From assembly GCA_022821805.1 (NCBI GenBank), contig JAJECX010000001.1, positions 62,001-126,000 on the forward strand: a DNA stretch of 64,000 bases, given 5' to 3'. Within the stretch, counting starts at the first letter, position 1. Every line of letters starts with the position of its first letter. Below are positions 24,321 through 33,796 of this stretch, piece after piece. The notes below the pieces were generated by a model, which was given only the letters and a program-made list of their open reading frames with translations, was not told the origin of the DNA and did not search any database. Source of the DNA: Anaerolineae bacterium (GTDB lineage Bacteria > Chloroflexota > Anaerolineae > Aggregatilineales > Phototrophicaceae). Both the position numbers and the translations under genes were made by a program.

Positions 24321-25499
24321 ATGAGCGATCTTGCGCTGGAGACCGTGGCGGGTCCGCAATTCAAACTGAGCGAAGAACAAGAAATGCTGGTGCGGATGAC
24401 GCGCGACTTTGTTGCCGACAATATCATCCCGGTCGCGGCCGAGTATGACGAAGAGGCGAAATTCCCCGAGGACATATTTCACCGGGCGCGCGAATTGGGC
24501 ATCGTCAACATGCTCATTCCGGAAGAATATGGCGGCGTCGGCGCGTCATGCTTTGAAGAAGCGCTTGTATCTGAAGAACTGGGTTACGGCTGCACCGGCA
24601 TCAATTCGAGCCTGGGGGTTAATTCGCTGGCGATGCTGCCGATTTTGATCGCCGGCAGCGACAAACAGAAAGCCTATTGGCTTGGCGAGCGCGCTGGCGA
24701 GCAGGGGCAATTCTGCTCCTATGGTGTGACCGAAGCCAATGCGGGCTCAAATGTGGCCGGCATTCAGACGCGCGCGGATAAACGGGGCGCAGCGTACATA
24801 ATCAATGGAAGCAAGACATTCATCACGAACGCGAGCCACGCGAATTTCTACACGATATTCGCTAAGACTGATCCCTCGGCCGGGCATCGCGGCATGACCT
24901 GTTTCATCGTCGATCGAGAGACGCCGGGCCTCAGCGTCGGCAAGAAATTCGACAAGTTGGGTCAGCGCGCATCGGACACCGCCGAAATCGTCTTCGAGAA
25001 TGTCGAAGCGCCGGAAGAGAATGTCGTCGGCGAAGTTGGGCAGGGTTTTTACATCGCCATGAAAGTCTTTGACCACAGTCGCCCGGGTGTGGCGGCGGCG
25101 GCCTGCGGCTTGCAGCGGCGCGCTCTTGACGAGAGCGTCAAATATGCGGGCGAGCGTGAAGCCTTCGGCCAGCCGATATATCAGCATCAGGCGGTGGGCC
25201 ACAAGATCGCAGATATGGCGATCAATTACGAAGCGTCAAGGCTGTTGACCTGGCAGGCGGCTTGGCAAGTGGACGCCGGCATCTTCAATCCGCGGATTCC
25301 CGCTTACGCCAAAGCTTTCGCAGCCGATATGGCAACCAGGGCGGCGGTTGATGCGGTGCAGGTGTTCGGCGGCTACGGATTTATGAAAGAGTATCCGGTG
25401 GAGAAGCTGCTGCGCGATGTGAAGATATTCCAGATCTATGAAGGAACCAGTGAGATTCAGCGCAATATCATCGTGCGCGAATTGTTTCGCGGCCGCTAA
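24321..25499 (+). CDS. Acyl-CoA dehydrogenase
   Basis: FAD enzyme of fatty acid or amino acid degradation that introduces the alpha-beta double bond in acyl-CoA and passes electrons to ETF. Family signatures: YGVTEANAGSNVAGIQTRA, the FAD-binding helix region GERxAFGQPI, VFGGYGFMKEYPVEKLLRD, and the catalytic Glu in YEGTSEIQRNI at the position used by medium- and short-chain enzymes. I chose ATG 24321 because GAGGTGA lies five bases upstream; ATG 24300 would add seven residues without a ribosome-binding site. Length is 392 residues. It is the last gene before the ribosomal block. Chain-length preference cannot be read. Confidence 0.93.
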   Translation: MSDLALETVAGPQFKLSEEQEMLVRMTRDFVADNIIPVAAEYDEEAKFPEDIFHRARELGIVNMLIPEEYGGVGASCFEEALVSEELGYGCTGINSSLGVNSLAMLPILIAGSDKQKAYWLGERAGEQGQFCSYGVTEANAGSNVAGIQTRADKRGAAYIINGSKTFITNASHANFYTIFAKTDPSAGHRGMTCFIVDRETPGLSVGKKFDKLGQRASDTAEIVFENVEAPEENVVGEVGQGFYIAMKVFDHSRPGVAAAACGLQRRALDESVKYAGEREAFGQPIYQHQAVGHKIADMAINYEASRLLTWQAAWQVDAGIFNPRIPAYAKAFAADMATRAAVDAVQVFGGYGFMKEYPVEKLLRDVKIFQIYEGTSEIQRNIIVRELFRGR

Positions 25500-25541
25500 G
25501 CTCGGCTTCCTGCTGACTTGTATCGGAAGCGAATATCTGCC

Positions 25542-25570
25542 TTGACAAGCCATAGACGAGTTGATAATAT
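25542..25570 (+). promoter_or_regulatory. Near-consensus sigma70 promoter of the ribosomal gene block
   Basis: TTGACA (25542-25547) and TAATAT (25565-25570) are separated by exactly 17 bases. Only one base of the -10 differs from consensus. It faces rpsL, 193 bases ahead, and is the strongest-looking promoter in the window. Confidence 0.8.
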
Positions 25571-25576
25571 GCGCCG

Positions 25577-25762
25577 TTGCACTCGCAGCCAGCAACCTCT
25601 TTCGTGGAGGCGCTGCGGGCTGAACTGAGCAGATATGGCGAAAGTGCTTTACCCGCGTAAGGCGTCTCGCCATGAGTAGGAAGTAAGAATGGGCGTCCGA
25701 ACGAGCGCCTGTTTGCATGTCTGAAAGCGAAATCGCAACGATGGCGAAGTACGGAGAAGTCC
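25577..25762 (+). promoter_or_regulatory. Structured 5' leader upstream of rpsL
   Basis: About 185 bases between the promoter and rpsL. The first hairpin pairs CAGCC-AGC-CCTC (25586-25599) with GAGG-GCT-GGCTG (25607-25622). A second encloses CTTTAC and GTAAGG around CCGC near 25650, itself flanked by GGCGA and TCGCC. Such leaders often bind a ribosomal protein for feedback control; that role is inferred. No convincing short open reading frame was chosen in it. Confidence 0.4.
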
Positions 25763-26179
25763 ATGCCCACAATTAACCAATTGGTGCGCAAAGGGCGCAA
25801 ATCCAAGGGCAAAAAGAATAAAGCGCCGGCGCTGCAATATACTTTTAATGCCTTAAAGCAGCGGCGCTCGCGTCAGCAAAAAGGCGCGCCACAGAAGCGG
25901 GGCGTATGTACGCAAGTCAAAACCATGACGCCGAAAAAGCCAAATTCGGCGCTGCGCAAGGTGGCGCGCGTACGCTTGACCAATGGCATTGAAGTCACCG
26001 CCTATATTGGCGGCGAGGGCCATAACTTGCAGGAGCACAGCGTCGTGCTGGTGCGCGGAGGCCGTGTGAAAGATCTGCCCGGTGTTCGCTACCATATCGT
26101 TCGCGGCACGCTGGATACCAATGGCGTAGACGGCCGCGAGCAGGGGCGCAGCAAATACGGAACAAAGCGTTCCAAGTAA
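25763..26179 (+). CDS. rpsL: 30S ribosomal protein S12
   Basis: Decoding-centre protein of the small subunit. The universally conserved stretches [10 protein letters not shown] and [29 protein letters not shown] are present, including the lysines where streptomycin-resistance changes occur. The 138-residue length is longer than E. coli S12 (124) because about 14 extra residues ([15 protein letters not shown] region) stand before PQKRGVC; I recall similar inserts in Chloroflexota S12. First gene of the str block, preceded by GGAGAAGTCC. Confidence 0.98.
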   Translation: MPTINQLVRKGRKSKGKKNKAPALQYTFNALKQRRSRQQKGAPQKRGVCTQVKTMTPKKPNSALRKVARVRLTNGIEVTAYIGGEGHNLQEHSVVLVRGGRVKDLPGVRYHIVRGTLDTNGVDGREQGRSKYGTKRSK

Positions 26180-26276
26180 TCGCTAGAGGTCCGCGCAATC
26201 GTTTTCCGCTGACAATCGGTTCAACCAGGAGCTTCGGCTCGCCGAGCGGACAATCTGCGCGTGAAGGAGTCATAAG

Positions 26277-26744
26277 ATGCCGAGAAGAAATCGCCCGCCC
26301 AAACGGATACCGCCGCCTGATGTGAAGTATGGCAATCTCCATGTGGCGATGTTCATCAATCGCATGATGCGTGGCGGCAAGAAGAGTGTCGCGACGCGGA
26401 TCATGTACGACGCCTTGGAGGCGATGGGCGAGCGCACGCGGAAAGATCCAGTAGAGGTCTTCGAGATGGCGATCCGCAATGTGACGCCCGCGGTGGAAGT
26501 CAAGCCGAAGCGGGTTGGCGGCTCGACCTATCAAGTGCCGATTGATGTCTCGCATGAACGCGGCATCACTTTGGCGATGCGCTGGCTGATTCAATTCGCG
26601 CGCGACCGAAATGGTCGAAGCATGGCGGAAAAGCTGACCAACGAATTGGTCGATGCCTATAACGGCCAAGGCAGCGCTATCCGCCGCAAGGATGAAACGC
26701 ATCGCATGGCGGAAGCGAACCGCGCCTTCGCGCATTTTCGTTAG
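26277..26744 (+). CDS. rpsG: 30S ribosomal protein S7
   Basis: Primary 16S rRNA binding protein that organises the head of the small subunit. Recognised by MPRRNRPPKRIPPPD at the start, INRMMRGGKKSVA, and the C-terminal EKLTNELVDAYNGQGSAIRRKDETHRMAEANRAF taken in parts. The 155-residue length is standard. GAAGGAG lies seven bases before the ATG. The gap to rpsL is 97 bases, and to fusA 49. Confidence 0.98.
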   Translation: MPRRNRPPKRIPPPDVKYGNLHVAMFINRMMRGGKKSVATRIMYDALEAMGERTRKDPVEVFEMAIRNVTPAVEVKPKRVGGSTYQVPIDVSHERGITLAMRWLIQFARDRNGRSMAEKLTNELVDAYNGQGSAIRRKDETHRMAEANRAFAHFR

Positions 26745-26793
26745 CAGTCTTAGCGTGTAATCCCGAGCGCGAGGCTTGGGAAGTGAAAGAGCA

Positions 26794-28893
26794 ATGGCTA
26801 AATCCAACGCTGGCATTGATCTCAACAAAGTCCGAAACATCGGCATTATAGCTCATATTGACGCAGGCAAGACCACCGTCACCGAGCGCGTGCTCTATTA
26901 CACTGGCATGGTCCACCGCATTGGCGAGACGCACGAAGGCTCAGCCACGACGGATTACATGGAACAGGAGCGGGAACGAGGCATCACCATCACATCGGCT
27001 GCGGTGACGGCTAGTTGGGACGATCACCAAATTAACATAATAGACACGCCCGGTCACGTAGATTTCACCGCCGAGGTGCAGCGGAGCCTTCGCGTCCTCG
27101 ATGGCGGCATCACCGTGTTCGACAGCGTTGCCGGCGTGGAGCCGCAATCGGAAACGGTTTGGCGGCAAGCCTCGGAATATAATGTGCCGCGTCTATGTTT
27201 CGTCAACAAGATGGATCGAATCGGCGCCGATTTCGACCGCTGCGTCAACATGATGGTCGATCGGCTGAATGCCAACCCGGTCGTGATTCAGGCGCCTTAC
27301 GGCAGTGGCGAGAACTTCAAAGGCATCATTGATTTGCTCAAGATGGAGCTAATCACCTACGGCAACGATGAAGGCACCGATATCAACTACCATGCGATTC
27401 CGGAAAGCCATCGGGAAATGGCGGAGACCCGCCGTGAAGACATGATCGAAAAGATCGTCGAACATGATGAATATTTGACGATGAAATTCCTCGAAGAAGA
27501 GGCGATCAGCGAAGAGGAGATCGTGGCGGCGCTGCGTTCCGGCGCCATATCGGGTGAACTGCATCCGGTGCTTTGCGGCGCCGCTTTGAAGAATAAGGGT
27601 GTGCAAGCGCTGCTGAACATGGTGGTGGCGCTGCTGCCGTCGCCGCTGGATATCCCGCCGGTCACTGGCGAGCATCCCAAAGATGGCAGCGCCATCGTGA
27701 GGCGCGCCAACGATGATGAACCCTTGGCGGCGCTGGTCTTCAAGATCGTCTCCGATCCTTATGGGCGCCTCGCTTTCACGCGCGTCTATTCTGGCGTGCT
27801 GAGAGCGGGCACGATGGTGCTCAATACCGCTAACGGTCAGCGCGAGAGGATTGGCCGAATCGTTCGCATGTTCGCCGACCGCCGCGAGGATGTCAAAGAA
27901 GTGCACGCGGGCGATATCGCCGCCGTCATTGGCATGAAGGAGACATTCACTGGCGATACGCTGAGCGAGCGAAGCAACCCGGTTCTGCTGGAGAATATCA
28001 GCTTTCCGGCGCCGGTCGTCGAAGTCGCCATTGAACCCAACACCAAAGCCGATCAGGACAAGATGGGTATAGGTTTGCGCCGGCTGGCGGAAGAAGATCC
28101 AACCTTTCAGGTCGAGGTCGACGACCAGTTAGGCCAGACCAAAATCAAGGGCATGGGCGAGCTGCACCTGGAAGTGCTGGTTGATCGTCTAATGCGCGAA
28201 TACGGCGTCGATGCGCGCGTTGGGCGACCGCGAGTGGCTTACCGCGAGACGATTACGCGCATGGTGGAGATCGACACGACCTTCCGGCGGCAGACGGGCG
28301 GCGCCGGTCAGTATGCGCGCTGCACGATTCGCTTTGAGCCGCTGCCCGCGGATGAAGTAGAGGAAGCCGCTGGCGAGCTTCTGTTTGTGGACGCCATCCG
28401 CGGCGGCGTGATACCCAAGGAGTTCATCCCGGCGGTGCGAAAAGGCGCCAGGCAAGCAATGCAAGGCGGCGTCATCGCCGGATATCCGGTCGTGGACGTC
28501 AAGGCGACTTTGATCGACGGCGCGTATCACGAGGTTGATTCCAGCGAAATCGCTTTTACCATTGCTGGTTCAATGTGCCTAAAAGAAGGCATTCAGAAGG
28601 GCGGTCCGGTCATCTTGGAGCCGTCGATGAGCGTGGAAATCGTCGTGCCCGATGATTATACCGGCGTCGTGGTCGGCGATATCTCGTCGCGGCGTGGTGT
28701 TATTCAGGGCATGGAGCCGCACAGCGACGGCATCTCGGTCATTAAGGCGCAAGTGCCTCTGGGCGAAATGTTCGGTTATGCCAATGACTTGCGCAATAAC
28801 ACGCAGGGACGCGGCAACTTTAGCATGGAGTTTGATACGTATACGGTTGCGCCGGAAGAAATCGCTGAGGCGGTGAAAGCCGGGTCGCGGTAG
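26794..28893 (+). CDS. fusA: Elongation factor G
   Basis: GTPase that drives translocation of tRNA and mRNA on the ribosome and, with RRF, recycling. Motifs: P-loop AHIDAGKTT, switch I RGITITSAAV, DTPGHVDF, NKMDR; domain II, and domain IV RQTGGAGQYARCTIRFEPL. Length from ATG 26794 (MAKSNAG) is 699 residues, normal. An in-frame ATG at 26776 adds six residues, but the AGTGAAAGAG before 26794 and the family N-terminus favour the latter. Confidence 0.97.
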   Translation: MAKSNAGIDLNKVRNIGIIAHIDAGKTTVTERVLYYTGMVHRIGETHEGSATTDYMEQERERGITITSAAVTASWDDHQINIIDTPGHVDFTAEVQRSLRVLDGGITVFDSVAGVEPQSETVWRQASEYNVPRLCFVNKMDRIGADFDRCVNMMVDRLNANPVVIQAPYGSGENFKGIIDLLKMELITYGNDEGTDINYHAIPESHREMAETRREDMIEKIVEHDEYLTMKFLEEEAISEEEIVAALRSGAISGELHPVLCGAALKNKGVQALLNMVVALLPSPLDIPPVTGEHPKDGSAIVRRANDDEPLAALVFKIVSDPYGRLAFTRVYSGVLRAGTMVLNTANGQRERIGRIVRMFADRREDVKEVHAGDIAAVIGMKETFTGDTLSERSNPVLLENISFPAPVVEVAIEPNTKADQDKMGIGLRRLAEEDPTFQVEVDDQLGQTKIKGMGELHLEVLVDRLMREYGVDARVGRPRVAYRETITRMVEIDTTFRRQTGGAGQYARCTIRFEPLPADEVEEAAGELLFVDAIRGGVIPKEFIPAVRKGARQAMQGGVIAGYPVVDVKATLIDGAYHEVDSSEIAFTIAGSMCLKEGIQKGGPVILEPSMSVEIVVPDDYTGVVVGDISSRRGVIQGMEPHSDGISVIKAQVPLGEMFGYANDLRNNTQGRGNFSMEFDTYTVAPEEIAEAVKAGSR

Positions 28894-28898
28894 AAAAA

Positions 28899-28918
28899 TG
28901 ACGGGGCGCGCCCCGTCA
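28899..28918 (+). repeat. Perfect 20-base palindrome between fusA and tuf
   Basis: The half-site TGACGGGGCG is followed by its exact complement. As RNA it would form a very GC-rich hairpin six bases after the fusA stop. There is no T-tract after it, so it is not a standard terminator. It may stabilise or process the fusA 3' end or attenuate read-through into tuf; this is inference. Confidence 0.6.
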
Positions 28919-28976
28919 GCAACTCTCGTTCGCGAAATCCATTTCAAATCACGGAGTTAAACAGAGGGATTGTAAG

Positions 28977-30176
28977 ATGTCAAAAGGGAAATTCGAGCGT
29001 ACCAAGCCTCACGTGAACATTGGAACGATCGGTCATGTTGACCACGGCAAGACCACGTTGACGGCGGCCATCACCAAAGTGCTGGCTTTGAAGGGGCAAG
29101 CGCAGGAGCGCGAATATGGCGATATCGACAATGCGCCGGAAGAGCGCGCGCGCGGTATCACTATCAATATTCGCCACGTCGAATATGAGACCGACGCCCG
29201 CCACTACGCCCACGTGGATTGCCCGGGTCACCGCGATTACATCAAGAACATGATCACCGGCGCGGCGCAAATGGACGGCGCGATCCTGGTCGTCAGCGCG
29301 CCCGATGGCCCCATGCCGCAGACCCGCGAGCACGTGCTGTTGGCGAAGCAGGTGGAAGTGCCGGCCATGGTCGTCTATCTCAACAAGACCGATCAGATGG
29401 ACGATGAAGAGCTGATCGAATTGGTTGAGATGGAATTGGCTGAACTGCTGGAAGGTTACGACTTTGATCCGGATACGCCGATCATCAAGGGTTCGGCGCT
29501 GGCGGCGGAAGAGTGCGACAGCGACGACCCGAACGCGCCCGAGTATGCGTCGATCGTCGAGTTGATGGATGCCGTCGACGAATGGATCCCGACGCCGATG
29601 CGCGATGTCGACAAGCCCTTCATGATGGCGATTGAAGATGTCTTTTCTATCAAGGGGCGCGGCACGGTAGTCACCGGCAGCGTCGCTCGTGGGACGCTGT
29701 TAAAGGGCACCGAGGTCGATATCGTCGGCTTGCGCGACGAAATCGAGAAGACGGTTGTCACCGGCATCGAAATGTTCAACAAGGAACTGGATCAGGCGCA
29801 GGCTGGTGACAACGCTGGCATCCTGCTTCGCGGCGTCGGTCGCGATGAGGTGCAGCGCGGCATGGTTATCGCCAAGGTCGGCTCGATCACGCCGCACAAG
29901 AAATTCAAATGCGAGGTTTACGTCCTGCGTCGCGACGAAGGCGGTCGCCACAAAGCATTCTTCACCGGCTACCGCCCGCAATTCTATATCCGTACGATGG
30001 ACGTCACCGGTACGATCACGCTGCCCGATGGCGTGGAAATGGTCATGCCGGGCGATAATGTGAATCTCGATGTGGAGTTGATCACGCCGGTCGCGCTGGA
30101 ACGCGGTTCGTCCTTCGCCATTCGCGAGGGTGGTCTTACGGTGGGCGCTGGTCGCATCACCGAGATTCTTGAGTAA
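28977..30176 (+). CDS. tuf: Elongation factor Tu
   Basis: Delivers aminoacyl-tRNA to the ribosomal A site. G motifs: [24 protein letters not shown] and GSAL. Length is 399 residues, with domains II and III clearly present ([25 protein letters not shown]). Switch II reads [12 protein letters not shown]: residue 86 is Arg where nearly all bacterial EF-Tu have Ala (GHADY). Arg at this place is normal in archaeal/eukaryotic EF-1A (GHRDF). Switch I is NIRHVEY rather than the common NTSHVEY. Only one tuf copy is in the window. AGAGGGATTG precedes the ATG. Confidence 0.97.
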   Translation: MSKGKFERTKPHVNIGTIGHVDHGKTTLTAAITKVLALKGQAQEREYGDIDNAPEERARGITINIRHVEYETDARHYAHVDCPGHRDYIKNMITGAAQMDGAILVVSAPDGPMPQTREHVLLAKQVEVPAMVVYLNKTDQMDDEELIELVEMELAELLEGYDFDPDTPIIKGSALAAEECDSDDPNAPEYASIVELMDAVDEWIPTPMRDVDKPFMMAIEDVFSIKGRGTVVTGSVARGTLLKGTEVDIVGLRDEIEKTVVTGIEMFNKELDQAQAGDNAGILLRGVGRDEVQRGMVIAKVGSITPHKKFKCEVYVLRRDEGGRHKAFFTGYRPQFYIRTMDVTGTITLPDGVEMVMPGDNVNLDVELITPVALERGSSFAIREGGLTVGAGRITEILE

Positions 30177-30254
30177 CTCGGGCAATGGCAGGGGCGCTCG
30201 GCTCGGCTCGCCGATCGCGCCCGTTGCATTGACTGAGCAAACAAAGGTTGCGCA

Positions 30255-30563
30255 ATGGCAAAAAACAAGATTCGTATCCGGCTGAAGGCTTACGACCACC
30301 GCGTGCTTGACCAATCGGCGCAGCGCATTGTGGATACGGCCGAACGGACCGGCTCGCGAGTGGTGGGTCCCGTGCCCTTGCCAACTCGCATCGAACGATT
30401 CACCGTTAGGCGTTCGCCCTTCATCGACAAGGATTCGCAGGAGCACTTTGAAGTGCGAACGCACAAGCGATTGATAGACGTGCTTGAGCCCGACAGTAAG
30501 ACCATTGATACGCTTATGCGCTTGAATCTGCCGGCTGGCGTGGATATTGAAATCAAGATCTAG
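30255..30563 (+). CDS. rpsJ: 30S ribosomal protein S10
   Basis: Small-subunit head protein, also the partner of NusB in antitermination. Recognised by [21 protein letters not shown] in part, [19 protein letters not shown], and [18 protein letters not shown]. The 102-residue length is standard. It opens the S10 operon directly after tuf with a 78-base gap. Confidence 0.98.
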   Translation: MAKNKIRIRLKAYDHRVLDQSAQRIVDTAERTGSRVVGPVPLPTRIERFTVRRSPFIDKDSQEHFEVRTHKRLIDVLEPDSKTIDTLMRLNLPAGVDIEIKI

Positions 30564-30699
30564 GATGGCAGGCGGGGCGCATAATCGATCCGCGGACTCG
30601 GGAAGTGCGCCTTGCTCCCGTTCGCGAGCGCGATGGTGAGACAAAAGGGTGAATTTAGACTGCTTGAAGCGCTTGTTCACCCGAGTGGAGGCTACGCTC

Positions 30700-31338
30700 A
30701 TGAAGGGCATGATTGGCAAAAAAGTGGGCATGACCCAGGTATTCGACGAGCAGGGATCGGTGGTGCCGGTAACGGTTATTCAGGCGGGACCCTGTTATGT
30801 GACGCAGGTCCGCAACACGGAGCGCGACGGTTACGTTTCTGTTCAGCTCGGTTTCGGCGAAGCCAAGCCCAAGCGGCTGAGCAAAGGGCAATTGGGACAT
30901 CTGCAGAAATTGGACCTGCCGGCGCTGCGCCATCTTCGCGAGTTTCGCTTGTCGGAAGCCGCGGATGTGGGCGTGGAAGAGGGGCAAGAGATCAAGGTGG
31001 ATATATTCGAACGGGGCGAACTTGTCGATGTGATCGGCACGAGCAAAGGAAGGGGCCACGCCGGAACAATCAAACGACATGGCTTCGCGCGCGGTCCCAA
31101 GACGCACGGTCAGTCCGACCGGATGCGGTCGCCCGGTTCAATCGGCATGTGCGCCACGCCGGGCCGCACGCTGAAGGGCAAGAAGATGTCGGGGCGGATG
31201 GGCAACGACCGCGTGACCGTGCAGAATCTTCCCCTGGTAGTAGTCGACGCCGAGAAAAACCTGCTGGCGGTCAAGGGTTCGGTGCCCGGCGCCAAGGGCA
31301 GCATCGTAATGATCAAGCCGGCGTCAAAGCGCGCTTAA
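30700..31338 (+). CDS. rplC: 50S ribosomal protein L3
   Basis: Early-assembly large-subunit protein near the peptidyl transferase centre. Signatures: MIGKKVGMTQVF at the start, GHAGTIKRHGFARGPKTHG and GRTLKGKKMSGRMGNDRVT. The start is ATG 30700 (MKGMIGKK), preceded by GTGGAGG; the frame is open upstream but unconserved. Length is 212 residues. It is followed by rplD after 33 bases. Confidence 0.97.
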   Translation: MKGMIGKKVGMTQVFDEQGSVVPVTVIQAGPCYVTQVRNTERDGYVSVQLGFGEAKPKRLSKGQLGHLQKLDLPALRHLREFRLSEAADVGVEEGQEIKVDIFERGELVDVIGTSKGRGHAGTIKRHGFARGPKTHGQSDRMRSPGSIGMCATPGRTLKGKKMSGRMGNDRVTVQNLPLVVVDAEKNLLAVKGSVPGAKGSIVMIKPASKRA

Positions 31339-31371
31339 CGCGCCCACCGCGCAAGCTACAGGAGTTTCGCC

Positions 31372-32001
31372 ATGCAGTTTCCAGTAATGAACAGCGCCGG
31401 ACGGGAAGTATCACAGGTTGAACTGCCGTCCGATATTTTCGAGGCGAAGATCAATGTGGGATTGATGCATCAAGCATTCGTGCGCCAGATGGCAAACGCG
31501 CGCCAGGGAACGCACAGCACGCTGTCGCGCAGCGAGATTCGGGCGACCGGCGGCAAGTGGTATCGACAAAAAGGCACGGGGCGCGCCCGCCATGGCGCCC
31601 AGAGCGCGCCGATTTTCGTGGGCGGTGGCTTGGCGCATGGACCCAAGCCGCGTAACTACCGCAAAAGGATGCCGAAGAAGATGCGGCGCGGCGCGATTCG
31701 TTCCACCTTGAGCGCATTGGTTCGGGATGATCAATTGGTGATTGTGGACAAGCTCGAAATGGACGCGCCAAAGACGCGGGTAATGCGCGAATTGATATCT
31801 ACCCTCGTTGGCGAACAATCGGCGCTTATTGTGGTCACAGCCGAGCAGCAAGCCGTCCGCAAGAGCGTGAGCAACCTGCCGCGCGCGCATTCGATTATCG
31901 CGAACTTTCTGAACGTGCGCGACCTGCTAAAGTATGACAAGGTAATAATCACCCTTGATGCCTTGGATGTGGTGCAGGGCATATGGGGGATGGGAGCGTA
32001 A
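31372..32001 (+). CDS. rplD: 50S ribosomal protein L4
   Basis: Large-subunit protein lining the exit tunnel; in E. coli it also represses the S10 operon. Family features are visible: [33 protein letters not shown] taken in parts, the extended tunnel loop that follows, and [22 protein letters not shown]. Length is 209 residues. The start has CAGGAG upstream. It ends two bases before rplW. Whether L4 feedback applies here is not known. Confidence 0.97.
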   Translation: MQFPVMNSAGREVSQVELPSDIFEAKINVGLMHQAFVRQMANARQGTHSTLSRSEIRATGGKWYRQKGTGRARHGAQSAPIFVGGGLAHGPKPRNYRKRMPKKMRRGAIRSTLSALVRDDQLVIVDKLEMDAPKTRVMRELISTLVGEQSALIVVTAEQQAVRKSVSNLPRAHSIIANFLNVRDLLKYDKVIITLDALDVVQGIWGMGA

Positions 32002-32002
32002 G

Positions 32003-32305
32003 ATGGCGGAACTTCATTTATACGATGTCATTCGCCGTCCGGTGATCACGGAAAAGTCTACCGAAATGGCGGACGGACTGAATAAGTATGTCTTCGAAGT
32101 GGCGCGCACTGCCAACAAAATTCAGGTCAAGGAGGCGGTCGAGGAGATCTTCGAGTTGGAGGGCAAGGTTGTCAAAGTAAATATGATGATGATGCCAGCC
32201 AAGCGAGGTCGCCGCGGACGCAATACTTATGTTCGATCGCGCGCATGGAAGAAGGCGGTCGTCACGCTGGAAGAGGGCGTTACGATTGAGCTGTTTAACG
32301 TTTAA
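32003..32305 (+). CDS. rplW: 50S ribosomal protein L23
   Basis: Rim-of-tunnel protein that docks SRP and trigger factor. Signatures: [17 protein letters not shown] and [22 protein letters not shown], then [19 protein letters not shown]. The start is ATG 32003 (MAELHLY); an upstream in-frame extension overlaps rplD and is not conserved. Length is 100 residues. Confidence 0.97.
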   Translation: MAELHLYDVIRRPVITEKSTEMADGLNKYVFEVARTANKIQVKEAVEEIFELEGKVVKVNMMMMPAKRGRRGRNTYVRSRAWKKAVVTLEEGVTIELFNV

Positions 32306-32319
32306 TGGGAGCGTGAGCG

Positions 32320-33153
32320 ATGCCCATCAAGGTCTATAAACCAACATCGCCCGGTCGCCGCGATATGACCGGCTATTCTTTTGAAGAGATCACCAAGAGC
32401 AAGCCCGAGCGTTCGCTGACGCGCGCGCTGCGCAAGAAGGGCGGGCGCAACAATACCGGTCGCATCACGGTGCGGCATCGTGGCGGCGGGCACAAACGGC
32501 GTTACCGGCTAGTCGACTTTAAACGCAATAAGGATGACTGCCGCGCCGAGGTCATCGCAATTGAATACGATCCCAATCGTTCGGCGCGCATCGCCTTGCT
32601 GCAATATGAAGATGGCGAGAAGAGCTATATCATCGCGCCAATGGGCGTGACGGTCGGTGACAAGATCGGCAATGGCGCCATGAGCACGCTGCGCCCGGGG
32701 AACAGCCGCGCGTTGAAAGACATCCCGCTCGGCACGGTGGTTCACAATATTGAGATGCGCCCGGGCAAAGGCGGGCAGCTGGCGCGTTCTGCCGGCACTT
32801 CGGCGCAGATCCTGGCGAGCGAAGGCAAGTATGTAACGTTGCGCTTGCCGAGCGGCGAGATGCGGATGGTCCTGGGCGCTTGCCGCGCGACTATCGGTCA
32901 GGTTGGGAATGCCGAACACGCAAACGTAAAGTTGGGCAAAGCCGGTCGCAAACGTTGGCTGGGTTGGCGGCCGACGGTGCGCGGTTCGGCAATGGACCCG
33001 GCCAGCCATCCCCACGGCGGCGGCGAAGGCAAGGCGGGCATCGGCATGGCGGCGCCAAAGACGCCCTGGGGCAAGAAAGCGCTAGGCGTGCGCACGCGGC
33101 GCAACAAGCGCACCAATCGCTTCATCATTCGCCGCCGCGGCAAGCGTCGTTAG
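32320..33153 (+). CDS. rplB: 50S ribosomal protein L2
   Basis: One of the most conserved ribosomal proteins, needed for subunit joining and peptidyl transfer. Signatures: [22 protein letters not shown], and near the C-terminus the conserved His of [21 protein letters not shown] followed by [15 protein letters not shown]. Length is 277 residues, standard. GGGAGCGTGAGCG precedes the ATG. Follows rplW after 14 bases. Confidence 0.98.
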   Translation: MPIKVYKPTSPGRRDMTGYSFEEITKSKPERSLTRALRKKGGRNNTGRITVRHRGGGHKRRYRLVDFKRNKDDCRAEVIAIEYDPNRSARIALLQYEDGEKSYIIAPMGVTVGDKIGNGAMSTLRPGNSRALKDIPLGTVVHNIEMRPGKGGQLARSAGTSAQILASEGKYVTLRLPSGEMRMVLGACRATIGQVGNAEHANVKLGKAGRKRWLGWRPTVRGSAMDPASHPHGGGEGKAGIGMAAPKTPWGKKALGVRTRRNKRTNRFIIRRRGKRR

Positions 33154-33170
33154 ATTTTGGAGACACAAGC

Positions 33171-33440
33171 ATGTCACGTTCACTGAAAAAGGGCTATTTC
33201 GTCAGCCCGAAATTGCTGGAAAAGATTGAACGACTCAATCAGCAAAACAAGAAGGTCGTGATCCGGACCTGGAGCCGAGCGAGCACCATATTCCCGCAAA
33301 TGGTCGGCCATACGATTGCGGTGCACGATGGCCGCCGCCATGTGCCGATCTATATCACGGAAAACATGGTGGGGCACAAGCTCGGCGAATTCGCGCCGAC
33401 ACGCACCTTCCGCGGTCACATCACCGATAGCAGGCGATAG
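33171..33440 (+). CDS. rpsS: 30S ribosomal protein S19
   Basis: Head protein contacting tRNA in the A and P sites through its C-terminal tail. [51 protein letters not shown] and [13 protein letters not shown] are diagnostic. Length is 89 residues, with TTTTGGAGACAC upstream of the ATG. It stands in the usual place between rplB and rplV. Confidence 0.98.
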   Translation: MSRSLKKGYFVSPKLLEKIERLNQQNKKVVIRTWSRASTIFPQMVGHTIAVHDGRRHVPIYITENMVGHKLGEFAPTRTFRGHITDSRR

Positions 33441-33451
33441 GAGAAGCAGAG

Positions 33452-33796
33452 ATGGAAGTTCGCGCAATTACCCGGTATCTGCCAATCTCGCCGCGGAAGC
33501 TGCGCCTCGTCTGTGACAAGGTGCGCGGGATGGATGCACAGGAAGCCTTGATCGTGCTGGATTATATGCCGCAAAAGGGTTCCGAATTTGTCAGCAAAAC
33601 CTTGTCTTCGGCGATGGCGAATGCGGCCAACAATTTTGACCTCAACCCGGACGACATGTACGTATCGAAGATCTACGCTGGCGATGGTCCGACATTAAAG
33701 CGCTTCAAGGCGGGCGCCCGCGGTCGCTACAAGCCGCGCCTTAAACGACAATCGCACCTTTGGGTGATACTGGCTGAGCGAGAGGAAGAGGACTAA
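33452..33796 (+). CDS. rplV: 50S ribosomal protein L22
   Basis: Exit-tunnel protein whose hairpin forms part of the constriction. Recognised by YLPISPRKLRLVCDKVRGM and the C-terminal GPTLKRFKAGARGRYKPRLKRQSHLWV. Length is 114 residues. Its stop overlaps the rpsC start by one base (TAATG), so translational coupling is likely. Confidence 0.97.
   Translation: MEVRAITRYLPISPRKLRLVCDKVRGMDAQEALIVLDYMPQKGSEFVSKTLSSAMANAANNFDLNPDDMYVSKIYAGDGPTLKRFKAGARGRYKPRLKRQSHLWVILAEREEED

Noticed and set aside
28899..28918. Terminator after fusA
   Set aside because: Good hairpin but no T-tract; listed as a palindrome.
29700..30731. Minus-strand open frame of 343 residues across tuf, rpsJ and rplC
   Set aside because: Crosses three clear ribosomal-block genes on the other strand; typical GC-rich shadow.
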